64,000 bases of DNA. It comes from Moringa oleifera. Its lineage: Eukaryota; Streptophyta; Magnoliopsida; Brassicales; Moringaceae. The first letter of the stretch is position 1, and the number at the start of each line of letters is the position of its first letter. The stretch is from NCBI GenBank assembly GCA_021397835.1, contig JAJFZO010000049.1, positions 1,059,001 to 1,123,000 on the forward strand, read 5' to 3'. The translations under genes were made by a program, and so were the position numbers. The notes under the pieces were generated by a model. It was not told where the DNA came from, did not search any database, and saw only the letters and a list, made by a program, of their open reading frames with translations. Of the stretch, positions 11,557-23,300 are shown piece by piece.

Positions 11557-14529
11557 ATGGAAGGGAAGGAAGAGGATGTGAGGTTGGGAGCAAACAAGTT
11601 CCCAGAGAGGCAGCCCATAGGTACATCAGCACAGACGGACAAGGACTACAAGGAGCCACCACCAGCGCCACTCTTTGAGCCTGGTGAGCTTCAGTCCTGG
11701 TCCTTCTGGAGAGCTGGGATCGCTGAGTTTATGGCCACTTTCTTGTTCCTCTACATCACTATCTTGACTGTGATGGGTGTGAAGAGGGCACCTAACATGT
11801 GTGCCTCTGTGGGTATTCAGGGTATTGCTTGGGCTTTTGGTGGCATGATCTTTGCCCTTGTTTACTGCACCGCTGGTATCTCAGGTACTAAGATCTCTCT
11901 CTCAACCTTTGTGGTTTCCTGTTTGTTGTTATTCTTGGCTCTTTTTGGATTCTGCACCTTCTTGTTTATGGTACTGGAGATGAGAAAGAAAGAGGAGGAG
12001 ACAGCAGGAAAAGTTTAGTTCTTTCATCAATTCATGCTGTTTTTACAGGTTTTTCTCGGATTTTCTGTTACTAGTTGCTGAGTGAAGAAAGAGGCAAGAA
12101 AATTATGTTCGGAGTTTGGTCTTTTTGTGTTATTATGATTCATAAGAAACGAGCACGAAAAAAAAAAATATTATAAATTAGGTTCAAGGGCAACCCAGAA
12201 TTCTTGTTAATTTTCTTTTTGGACCTCTTCCTGGTAACCAAACAGAGATAAATCTAGGGTTTCGTCCGATGTTTTTGCCCACTAAGACTCTGGGCAGGAA
12301 CAAGTACTTAATCTTCTAACCTTTGGAACGAAAATAAGGGGTACCCTTTTGTTAATAACTTCTTGATGTGCATGGTTTGATCAGGTGGGCACATCAACCC
12401 GGCTGTGACATTCGGTCTCTTCCTGGCAAGGAAGCTGTCGCTGACCAGAGCTCTCTTCTACATAATTATGCAATGCTTGGGCGCCATCTGCGGCGCCGGC
12501 GTCGTGAAGGGGTTCCAGCCAACACCATATCAGGTTCTGGGTGGTGGGGCCAATGCAGTGAACCATGGCTACACAAAGGGAGATGGCCTTGGAGCCGAGA
12601 TCGTCGGCACCTTCGTACTTGTCTACACTGTGTTCTCTGCAACTGATGCTAAGAGGAACGCCAGAGACTCCCATGTCCCTGTAAGTATTAACATTATCTA
12701 CATCATGTTGTTATTAAAACAGCAATTTTTTTTAAAAGAATATTTGAATGTGTAATATTTATCATCTAAATATTATTTTAATAATGTTATAATAATTATC
12801 AATAAATATTAACAATATTAATTAATTAATTCAAAATAATAAAATAATTAATGCAAAATTTTAGTTACTTTATTTTAAACAGATAAAAATTTATAATTAA
12901 CTACATTTTTAAATGATTTTTTTAAAACTAATAATTTGTGTTGTTAATATGTTATGTTTATTTTAGTTATGGTTTAGTGTATTTTAATTTTATTATATTC
13001 GTTTCAATTTGCTATTATTTATATCATGAATTTTATTAAAGTAATAATTCATATATATGTTTACATGAGAATTTAAACATCACATATAATTTTTTTATAT
13101 TAATTAAATGTTTAATTAATAATAATTTTAAATAAATTAAATTATATGTTCAATATTGATTTTATTTTAAAGTTTTTGATAAGATGTTTTTAATAATGTA
13201 ATTTTTTATAATAACATAATATATATGTAATTATTTATAATAAATTCAATGTTTAATTAATGATAATAATTTTAAATAAATTAAATTATATGTTTAATAT
13301 TGATTTTTTTTAAATTTTTTGATAAGATATTTTTAATAATGTAATTTTTATGCTAATATAATATATATATATGTAATTATTTATAATAAATTAGATTAAT
13401 TAACATTGATAAAAAGTAAATAATGTAATAAATTTAAAAAAAATTAAATGCTACTCCTATTGTATTAAACGTGTTCGCTGCATTGGTGTAGTTGTAGTAT
13501 TAAGTCAGGTGCTGCATTTGAGTAGCATCATTTGTTCAATGGTATTGTGAATATTGCAGTGCCAAATTTGAAGAAGTATTGAAGAAAACATCAAATATAT
13601 TTATCTTAAAAAAATTATATCATGTATTATTCATTATTTTTTAATTATTTTAAGTTTTTCAAAAAAATATTTAAACATATAAATTATATTATTATGAAAA
13701 AATAATAATATTTAAGATATATCATTAAAAGTTTTAAAACAAATCAATATTTAATATAATTTATTTTATTTTAATTATTGTTATTCATTAGATATTTGAT
13801 TAAGAGTAAGTTGTATATGATATTTAAAAATATATGTATATATAAAATGTAGAATTATTAAATAGATAAAAGTTTATGATAGAAATAATTTAAATTTTGA
13901 ATAAACATAATTGAATTAAAATTATAAGTTAATTAAAATTATAATTAAAATAAATATAACAATAAATTAATGATTTTAACAGTTTGTAGATATTATTTAT
14001 TAATAATTATTATAAAAGTTGATTGCATTCAATTTGGTGTTAATTGATTTTAAATGAAAAAAATTGATGTTAAAATATTTTGAAATATATATGTATATAT
14101 ATATATATATATATTTATATATTTTTTTTTTCCAGTGTGCAAGGATGGAGATGTTTAGAAGGCTTGATCTTTGACATCTTTTGATTTGGCTTGGAATGCA
14201 GATATTGGCACCACTTCCCATTGGCTTTGCAGTGTTCTTGGTTCACTTGGCAACCATCCCCATCACAGGCACAGGCATCAACCCTGCCAGAAGCCTTGGA
14301 GCTGCCATCATCTACAACAACGACCACGCATGGGATGATCACGTGAGTAATAAATATTGTTCTAATCATGTCAATTTTACCTATGCTTGAACTTTTATAA
14401 GGCTTACGGATCTCTTTCTTGCCTGCTGTCCAGTGGATCTTCTGGGTAGGACCCTTCATTGGAGCTGCACTTGCCGCACTGTACCACCAGATTGTCATCA
14501 GAGCTATCCCCTTCAAGACCAGAAGCTGA
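11557..14529 (+). CDS. PIP1: Plasma-membrane aquaporin, PIP1 subfamily
   Basis: Major intrinsic protein forming a water (and small neutral solute) channel in the plasma membrane. Exons are 11557-11884, 12385-12680, 14202-14342 and 14434-14529, giving 286 residues. Four exons with these phases is the usual PIP gene structure. The N-terminus [19 protein letters not shown] and the short C-terminus ending FKTRS are PIP1-type; PIP2 proteins have the reverse pattern. The NPA motifs are at 114-116 (GHINPAV) and 235-237 (GINPARS). His223, Thr232 and Arg238 match the F-H-T-R selectivity filter of water-conducting PIPs. Ser128 in the RKLSLTRA loop is in the position of a known PIP phosphosite. Intron 2 (12681-14201) is 1.5 kb and extremely AT-rich. 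PIP1 members often need a PIP2 partner to reach the plasma membrane; that is family knowledge. Confidence 0.97.
13107..13392. repeat. Tandem duplication, about 141 bp, in PIP1 intron 2
   Basis: A unit starting AATGTTTAATTAAT at 13107 repeats from 13248. The two copies (about 141 and 145 bp) share long identical stretches and differ by scattered substitutions and small indels. The whole surrounding intron is AT-rich, and a (TA)n tract follows near 14093-14115. Confidence 0.85.
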
Positions 14530-16441
14530 GACCAAATTACAAAATCTCTAAGATCTTCCTCTAAATTATCCTTCTTTTGTGTCTTTTTGGTATCTATCTA
14601 GCCTGGATCTGTATATTTTCTTCTTGTCTTTCCACTGAGATTGGAATCAGATGATGATTATGTGTAAAAGTTATGTGACTTTGTTAGTATTCACCCCCCC
14701 ATGTAGAATTGCCTGCTAATTTATTGTCTATTTGCCAATCCATGAACCTTCTATTGCCCTTAGTTCTTTTTTCATGTGCGGCCATGCGGAGACAATGGAC
14801 CCGTTCTGGTTGGCCCAAGAAGCCCTTTTAAAACATAAATGTGATGGGTACCTGAAGGTAACCGGTGGAGGTAGTATTTAATTAATTAATTTGTTTATTT
14901 ATTTTTGTTATTTAGCTAAAGAAGAAACTGCATGTGGTGGGTCTGACCAATGTCGCATCCATTAATTGGGTGGCCATGAATTCGACTCTGGAGCTTGACA
15001 TTGTAGCGCACCCACGGGAGTACGTGTCCTTTTGAAATTTGATTTGGTCTTCGATTGGGCCGTCTACCTGGGGAACAATCCAGGGGGTTGCACCGCCCAA
15101 TCGCCATCGGCTGATTCAAGGGTTTGGCAGTGTTGGTGAACTATTGCTTCTAATGTCAACAATGACCTAGAAATCTCACTACACCCATTAACCCAATTCA
15201 CGTCTACCTCAACTAATTCAAACCCATAATTCCATCTTCTAATTAAAATGTATAAAATCTTGATTCTCAAGTACTTGTAAACTTGTTTTTAACTTTGTTG
15301 AACTCAGAGCATTTTCTTAGTGAGCACATCAAAATTTAGGTGGATTATGTAATCTAGATTGGCTGGCTTTGGATGCATGTTTCCCTTCCCATCCTAAGTG
15401 GAATGTGAAATTGAGATTTTCTCGCCAGCCAAACAGAGCCCAAATAAGAATGCATGGCTGGAGCCTCAAAGAGACCTTAAATGGTCAACAAGAGGCATAA
15501 AAGCAGACAACCAATAAAAGCGGATAACCTGGTTTTACTCTTCACTCCTCCAACTACTCCAACTCAAAACCCTAAAATAAATAATCCAACCACAACTTCC
15601 AACTCTCAACAACATCTCTCTGCTTCATTTGATTCGTACAACCCCTCAGATGCCAATTTAGTCCTTCCTGCACCTGAGCCGGGCAGTACACTAATGAAAC
15701 GTAATTCTCGGAAACATCATGCCCTTTTTGGTAACTTCGTCGAACTCCTAGATCATTCAGGGGTAATACAGTAATTTGATTTTAAGTTTGGAGCATATCA
15801 CACTCTAATGGGTCCTTGTCGGCGCATTAACTTTCCTCATGTGGCCTTTCAATGCCTCCTATTTGGATGAGGGTAACCTCAATTTCTTGGAGAATTTAAT
15901 GTCTCATAGAAAATATTTACAAGCAATATCATATTTTTAAAATAATTACAAAATCATGTTATTTGAGGTTATATTATAGTATATAATATCTTAATTGTTA
16001 CGATTCATACTTTAAGATTAGCTTTACAATTTTAAAATACGTTTATAAAGTATAAAAAATTAAAATTTTATATATTGTTTTTAGTATAATTTTTGGTACT
16101 TATTAAAATTTAAAATTTAGTTAATATATTTTTGGGAATTTTCACTTTATAAAAATCTTTGCAGGAAACTATTTTCCCAAAGTATTTTCACTAAGAAATC
16201 AAAATTAATATTGTCAAACATGCCCTAACCTTTCAAATTAATACAGAGAAAGTAGAAAAAAAAAATGAAAAAGAGAGGCAGAAACAGACAACCCCAAAGT
16301 GGTAATTTTGGACCCCCAACCTCTACATTTAAAACCCAACGTTCCCTCCCTCCTTCGCCCGCTGGAAATTGTCATCAGGAAACGGATCAGTCTTTTCTCT
16401 TTTTAGAAAGAGGAGATAGGGAGAGATTATAGGCCGGGAAT
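14530..16441. other. PIP1 3' UTR and spacer before GPAT
   Basis: The first 200 bases are T-rich and fit a PIP1 3' UTR. The rest holds no gene that I recognise. A 97-codon open frame at 15481-15774 is rich in Pro, Thr, Ser and Asn and resembles nothing known, so I treat it as chance. An AT-rich block lies at about 15930-16140. The proximal 150 bp before 16442 should be the GPAT promoter and leader; no strong TATA box is visible. Confidence 0.6.
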
Positions 16442-19036
16442 ATGTCGTCCAAGAAAGAGAGACCAAACTTTCCGCCGATAGAGGCATGCGGCGGTTCGGA
16501 GTACCAGTCCATTGCTGCTGATCTCGATGGCACTCTCCTCGTCTCTGGAAGCTCCTTCCCCTACTTCATGCTGGTAGCCATTGAAGCCGGGAGCCTCCTT
16601 CGTGGCCTTGTCCTTCTCCTCTCTCTCCCTATCGTCATTATCGCTTACGTTTTCATATCTGAAGCTATTGGTATCCAAATCCTTATTTTCATCTCCTTCG
16701 CTGGCGTCAAGGTCCGCGACATCGAGCTTGCCTCGCGCGCTGTTCTGCCTCGGTATGGACTCGGAGTCCTAACCTGCTCTAAATTCATGACAGTATGAAT
16801 ATCTTGTTTTTGAGTGATAAAACTTTTAGTCAAGTAACCCCGGTCCACTAATTATATTTAGCAGGGCAGCGAGTATCAGGAGCTTTCTAATACCGTTTTC
16901 AAAGACGGTTAAAGTTAATAACCTCTCCAGTTTCATGATTTCTTTTTATCTTTTATCATTAAGGAGTATCATGCCCATCATGAGAATGATTTTGGGTTGA
17001 TTAAATGTCTGAAAGAAATGAAAAGTTAATTCTAATTGCAACGCGATTCTAATCTGAATTTTATACATTTGATTAGGTTTTATGCTGCGGATGTGAGAAA
17101 GGAGAGTTATGCTGTCTTCGACAAGTGCAAGCGAAAGGTGGTAGTGACGGCAAACCCGACGATAATGGTGGAGCCATTTGTGAAGGATTTTCTTGGCGGA
17201 GATAAAGTTTTGGGCACCGAGATTGAAGTGAACCCAAAGACAAAGAAGGCCACCGGATTTGTGAAGAAACCGGGGGTTTTGGTTGGCAAACTGAAGAGAT
17301 TGGCGATCTTGAAGGAGTTCGGAGAGGAAGCACCTGATCTTGGAATTGGAGACCGCACCTCAGATCATGATTTCATGTCCATTTGCAAGGTCTGTGTTCT
17401 TCCATTAAGCATTACGTGTTCCTCCATTTTTAACCTTTCTTATACATATAACAAAAGTCTAACAATTCTGTCATTTGTATCAAAACATGGGAGGCAAGAA
17501 ACTATCGTGACAATCTTTCTAAAACCTTTTTTAATCTTCAATACTTCTGTTAGTTGGGTATCTTAGTTCCTTTGGCTTTCTTGCTTATGTTAACCTTGAC
17601 TACGTGAGGTGTGAAATCTAATCGGAGAAGAAGAAGAGAGCCAAACAGATAATTGTGTCGCTTGATGTAGAAATATGGAGGAAGACAATGCATAGGCTAG
17701 TTAGGTTAACCAGTGAACCTCATAGGACCCACAGCCATAACGATGCTCAACTACCCCTTAGGCCTTTATGGAAAAAAATGAGCAGTCCATTTAAAAGAGT
17801 GTAGGCTATAATTTTCATTTAAAACTTTGCAGCGGAAAGTTCGATTGCCAGCACACTGGGCCTTCCAGTGACCCAGTTCTGTGAGTGAGCCCTTGAATTG
17901 TGTCTTTAGATCATGGGCCATTGATGATTGTCTGGGAACCATTAGTCTCTATATAGTAATAAGTTCTTCTTTATGTAATTGGACCAGAATCTCCTGACTA
18001 TGATTGTGAAATTTGTGACATTTTTCCTATCTCAGATGCAGTATGATAACTGTATAGGTAAGTCTTTGCTTGTCCAAATGATTAAATATACAGTTAGGGA
18101 TCACTTGTCTCTGATAAGTTTGTCGTGGTTGGCTTACGCTTTCTGCTATGATGGCAGGAGGGTTACATGGTGAACCGAAGCAAGTCAGCAGCTCGATCAC
18201 CATTGGATAACCTGAAGAGCCGTATAATCTTCCACGATGGGCGTCTGGTTCAACGGCCGACTCCTCTCAACGCTCTTGTCATGTACATTTGGTTGCCATT
18301 CGGCTTCCTGCTGTCCATCCTGCGCGTGTACTTCAATCTGCCCCTCCCCGAGCGTATCGTTCGCTACACATACGAAATGCTGGGCATCCACCTTGTGATC
18401 CGCGGAAATAGACCTCCTGCCCCCTCTCAGGGGTCCCCCGGCAACCTCTACGTCTGCAATCACCGCACAGCTCTGGATCCCATCGTCATCGCCATCGCCC
18501 TTGGACGCAAAGTCTCCTGTGTCACCTACAGCGTAAGCCGCCTCTCGCGCTTCCTCTCTCCCATCCCAGCCGTGGCCTTGACTCGTGATCGAGCAGCTGA
18601 CGCGGCCCGCATATCCGAACTTCTCCAAAAGGGCGACCTCGTGGTGTGCCCCGAGGGCACCACGTGCCGCGAACCGTTCCTGCTGCGATTCAGTGCTCTG
18701 TTTGCTGAATTGAGCGACAGGATCGTGCCAGTGGCTGTTAACTGCAAGCAAAACATGTTCTACGGCACCACCGTACGTGGTGTCAAATTCTGGGATCCTT
18801 ATTTCTTCTTCATGAACCCAAGGCCCACCTACGAGGTGACCTTCCTAGATCGGTTGCCGGAGGAGATGACATGTAAGGCCGGAGGGAAGTCATCCATCGA
18901 GGTAGCAAATTACGTGCAGAAGGTGCTGGGAAACGTACTAGGGTTCGAGTGCACTGGATTAACCAGGAAGGATAAGTATATGCTGCTAGGAGGAAACGAT
19001 GGCAAGGTCGAGTCAATGTACAATGCCAAGAAATGA
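16442..19036 (+). CDS. GPAT4/8: Glycerol-3-phosphate 2-O-acyltransferase, GPAT4/GPAT8 type (cutin)
   Basis: ER-membrane bifunctional enzyme. It moves omega-oxidised acyl groups from acyl-CoA to sn-2 of glycerol 3-phosphate, and its HAD-like phosphatase domain then gives 2-monoacylglycerol, a cutin monomer. Exons are 16442-16752, 17077-17389 and 18158-19036, giving 500 residues (Arabidopsis GPAT4 is about 503). The phosphatase motif I is intact (AADLDGTLL, Asp27 and Asp29). GDRTSDHDF fits the distal HAD motif. Hydrophobic segments lie at about 38-95 and 247-265. The acyltransferase box NHRTALDP (His310, Asp315) and [10 protein letters not shown] (around Glu374) are intact. The residues around [24 protein letters not shown] and GGNDGKVES place it with GPAT4/GPAT8, not GPAT6 or GPAT5/7. 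Exon 3 is clearly more GC-rich than its surroundings. A CYP86A gene of the same pathway lies 8.7 kb downstream. Confidence 0.96.
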
Positions 19037-20398
19037 AATGGCCGTTTTTGGCGTTCTGGTAATGAAGCATATATCTTTAGCGCCTTAAGAGAGGTTTGAT
19101 TAGTCGATTAGCGTTTCTGAGTCATCGAGTGTGAGGAGAGACCACATTTAGGCTAAACTGTTATTCTAAAATGCACTGCCCAGACGGGTTCAGAATTTCT
19201 GTCTCAATCAATATTTGTAATGTGATTTGTTCTTGATAATATGTAATCCATAATGTGATTTAACTTGCTGTATCTTAAGTGGATATTTTCTTCAGGCAAA
19301 AGATATTCTGGAACTCCCCATTTGATGACGCTGACTGGATCGAACTTGCACTGCCAGCCGGGGACCTCGATTTGGGGATGAGGCCTTGAAGCAGGCCAGC
19401 AATGAGCTGGGGTCAGAGCCATGGTCTTCTATACATTTAACCCCAGGCTTTACCCTGCAAGAGTGGTGGTGAGCCCAACCTAGATGAAGCCTGGAAGATC
19501 TTGTGGCAAACGGCCCTGACCCACCAAATTTTGATGTCTGATGTTCATGCATGTATCAATATAATGTCTCTTCAAACTTGGTACCTATCCTGTGGCAAAT
19601 ATTCAACCAGACTTCACACCATTTTTGCAGCACTGCTCACATGTGACTTTGGTTAAAACTTAGGAGGTTCACAGCCATCACGTCTTAACGTTCAACTACT
19701 AAGCCTAATGCCCATTCCATCGCCAAGTGTACTCCATGCAAGAGGCCTTCTCTTTCCTGGTCCAGTTTCTACATTACAGTAGAAAACAAGGTTCATTTTA
19801 CCACGTGTCATGATGTAAATATTCAAAAAATAATTTAAATTCAAATTACTCCATGTTATCCCTTCCGTGCCCTTTCCCGGTGGGCGCTTGTCCGTACGCA
19901 TGCATAGATTCGATGCAAGAAAGGTCCAATGGTCCATGGTATGGCAGTTGCGGCTCAGATTTCTTCAACTTTATCATCCTCAACATTGTCCTTAGCTTTT
20001 TCAAGTATTTACCATTTTACCAGAGAAACCCGCTTAGTGTCAGGCTGCCTGGAGGGGTATTCCTATAATTTTATCAGCTTCCAATTGGGAACTGCTTTGC
20101 GGGGGATGATATGCCACGTGTCATCCTTTCGACCCTCCTTTCGCTTGTGTATGTAAATAACCACCTGGATATTTTTGCCGCTTTTGAATATAAGAAAAGG
20201 AAAAAAAAAAAGAAAATAAACTCCAGAAATGAAGAAAAACTTCTGTTTATCCTCTTCGGAGTAAGGTAACAGAGGCAAAGAAAGCTACAGACTGTGTCGT
20301 GTTTTAGTGCTCCAGCTTCGCTTTTGTAGACTGTGACATGGTTTAGTTCAGCTTTCATTAGCTTCTAGTTCTTTTGAAGCTTTGTCCTGAAGCAAGCA
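19037..20398. other. GPAT 3' UTR and PHT4;4 promoter region
   Basis: No gene is supported. The segment 19320-19540 is less AT-rich than its surroundings and carries an imperfect inverted repeat (CCAGGCTT at 19443-19450, AAGCCTGG at 19487-19494), but codes for nothing recognisable. Two identical G-box-type sites (CCACGTGTCAT at 19801 and 20114) lie upstream of the PHT4;4 start codon. Confidence 0.6.
20114..20124. promoter_or_regulatory. G-box/ABRE-like element upstream of PHT4;4
   Basis: CCACGTGTCAT contains the CACGTG core bound by plant bZIP and bHLH factors. It lies 275 bp upstream of the PHT4;4 ATG. The same 11 bases occur at 19801-19811, about 590 bp upstream of the ATG. Confidence 0.5.
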
Positions 20399-23300
20399 AT
20401 GGCTATCGGCAACTTAATCTCGAACCGAAATTTCGGTTCTTTTATCAGCTCAGGTATTGTTTCAATGTTCAGTTCAAATTTCTTCTTTTATTTCATTTTT
20501 TTCTGAATTTTTAAAAAATATTTCAGCAAGATATAGAGCTGCATTTCGAGAATCTTTTGCTTTCTCCGTGGATTTATCACTTGCATGTTTAGATTTCGTT
20601 TCAGTTTATTGTTGTTGATTTATTTTCTTTCACTCTTCTGGAATTCGATTTTTAATGGAAATCTATAGGAAAGACTTGATTACTTTAAAATTTTGTATTC
20701 TCCAATGAACTTGAGCTTAAGAATTTAGTTGCTGCAATTTACATGATTATTCTTTATTCTACTGTGGAATGGAACTAGTTTCTAGATACTAATTTTTGCT
20801 GCTGAAATTTGTTAAAAAATTTCCTTTACAGAAATGCTGACCGTTGGATTTTCTTAGATGTTTTTCTCAAATCAGATCAGTTCTTTTCCTTGTCTTGTTC
20901 CCTTGCTTCCTTCATGCAAATTTTATCCCATTTAGATTAATTAATCGATGTAGATGAATCTAACAAGCAACGCGAGTTCCAAAGAAAAACTGCTTTGTTT
21001 AAGTTTCTTTCCCGAACCCCTCTTTTAGGGCTCAATGGAGCACCTTTTAATGTTTCTTCTAGCAATTGAAAGAGAGTAATGGTGCATGGTATTCCTGAAT
21101 GCTTTAGTTTTCAGTTGGAGTTTGGAGTTTCTTTACTCATTGCGAACTTTGCAACATCCGCCTGGTTAGAAAACTGTGTGGCCCACATCTCTCTTTATAT
21201 ATTTGTAATAAAGGCCACCTGGATTTCTTTTATAAGATGCTTATTTGTGGCCCTACTTTTGTTCATGACCAACATGTTATAGTACTTTTTATAAAACTTT
21301 AGGGGAAGATCTGCTGATTCAGCAATATAAACAATACATTCTAATTGAATCATGTAGAAAAATTCAAGAAAGTAGACCAATTTTTCCGTTTACTTCTGTT
21401 CCTCCTAACCTCACTGAACAGCAGCTTTTTTGTGCACTATGTTGTTCTTGGGGTACAACTTTTATTAACTCACAAAAGTTGGCAGGTAAAGTTTGTCAAA
21501 GAGAACAAGCTCTTTCACATCACAGGAGAGAGAGATCAAGTGTTTCTGTTGCACTGTATTTGCCGAGGAATGCATCCAATCAAAAGTTAGGCGCTCGTCT
21601 AACAAATGGTATTGTAACTGGAAACTCATACTGTCCATTTCTTTTTGGTGCTGCGGGTTCCGGTGAAAAAACTGTGAATCAAATAACAGCCTCCTGTTAT
21701 GGCATTGACTATCCTTTGTCACTGTCCGTACAATCTAGTCAAATGCATCAGAGGAGAACTAAAAGGACATGTTATCTTTCTCTGGATTCTTCATTTGGTA
21801 GTTGGCTTCGACCAAGCTGGAAACATAGGTTTGCTCTAAGGAATAAAGAAAGACAACAATCTGCAAATGCTAAGTTAAATAGGATTCGTGTCCACTATAA
21901 GTCTGAGGACTATGACATAACTGAAGCAAATATTAGCTCACTGCAGTCATCAGATGGATCAGGTGAGGTTGTTTTAGTAGGAGATGTGCAGGAAACATCT
22001 CCATGGTGGGGGCAGTTTCCAAAGAGGTGGGTGATTGTGCTGCTCTGTTTCATGGCATTTCTGTTATGCAACATGGACCGTGTGAGTGTTCTTTTTCCTT
22101 TTGGTGAATATGAGCATACTATACATATTACCCAAATGCTCTTTATCCTGGCGGTTTCTTAATGCTAACTAATTGAGATGTCTGCTGTAGGTGAATATGA
22201 GCATTGCAATACTTCCTATGTCGCAAGAGTTTAACTGGAACAGCGCAACGGTTGGTTTAATTCAGTCCTCTTTTTTCTGGGGCTATCTACTCACTCAGGT
22301 CAGGGTTTTAAACTAACAATATTTTAGATGTCCGCAAGTCGATTTCAGTATTCATTCTAATTGCAATGTGTAAGTTCAACAGCATGCCATTTGTCAAGCT
22401 TCCGTATTGGACACACAGGGTCTTCAAGGATCTTGTTTTGAGTCTATATGAATAAAACTATACAGACTTTAAATTTGATGCATTTACTTTGACATCCCCA
22501 CAGTTTAGCATAGAAGTGCTGTACTAATTCAATCTAACCTTAGGTCCATTTGTTTTCTGGCACATAGATTCTTGGAGGCATATGGGCAGATAAGATTGGT
22601 GGGAAGCCAGTGTTGGGATTTGGTGTGGTCTGGTGGTCAGTTGCAACAGTTTTGACACCTATAGCTGCAAAAGTTGGACTTCCATTTTTGCTTGTTATGC
22701 GTGCTTTTATGGGCATTGGTGAGGTTGGCCTTTTCTGATGCTTCTTTTTGTTCTGTCATGCTTTCAAATCTATGCTTCACTTTTCTCAAGCTTTGTACTA
22801 GCAAAGCACTTTGATCATCTATTAAGAGAAAAGGAAAAAGTAATCCTATCTGTTTAATGCATTGATCATTTATCCCCTTGAAGAAGGTGAAAACAAAAAT
22901 CAAATTTATATGACATCTGGCAGGTGAGAGTTTAATTAAGCATACTGAATTTGCAGCATAAGATGTTGCATTTTGTTGGACTAGTTTGAACTAGTATGAA
23001 TGGGTTCAGTGTACAGTTCGGATGTGTCATATCCAAGTGTACTGCCTTCTAGATATTAGATATTTCCTTTAGATAGAGATATCTAATTGAATAAATCGAT
23101 CTACTTTGTTTTCAGGGTGTAGCTATGCCTGCTATGAATAATATACTTTCTAAATGGATTCCTGTGTCAGAGAGAAGCAGATCGCTTGCCCTTGTATATA
23201 GTGGAATGTACCTTGGTTCTGTTACTGGGTTGGCTGTATCTCCCATTCTAATACACAAATTTGGGTGGCCATCTGTCTTCTACTCTTTTGGCTCGCTTGG

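Noticed and set aside
15481..15774. 97-codon frame between PIP1 and GPAT
   Set aside because: Low-complexity Pro/Thr/Ser/Asn composition, no recognisable domain, no promoter or splice evidence.
18197..18751. 184-codon minus-strand open frame across GPAT exon 3
   Set aside because: Antisense shadow of the GC-rich acyltransferase exon, whose plus-strand frame holds intact catalytic motifs.
19443..19494. Inverted repeat CCAGGCTT/AAGCCTGG as a possible microRNA hairpin
   Set aside because: Only 8 paired bases with a loop of about 36 nt; far below what a plant microRNA precursor needs.
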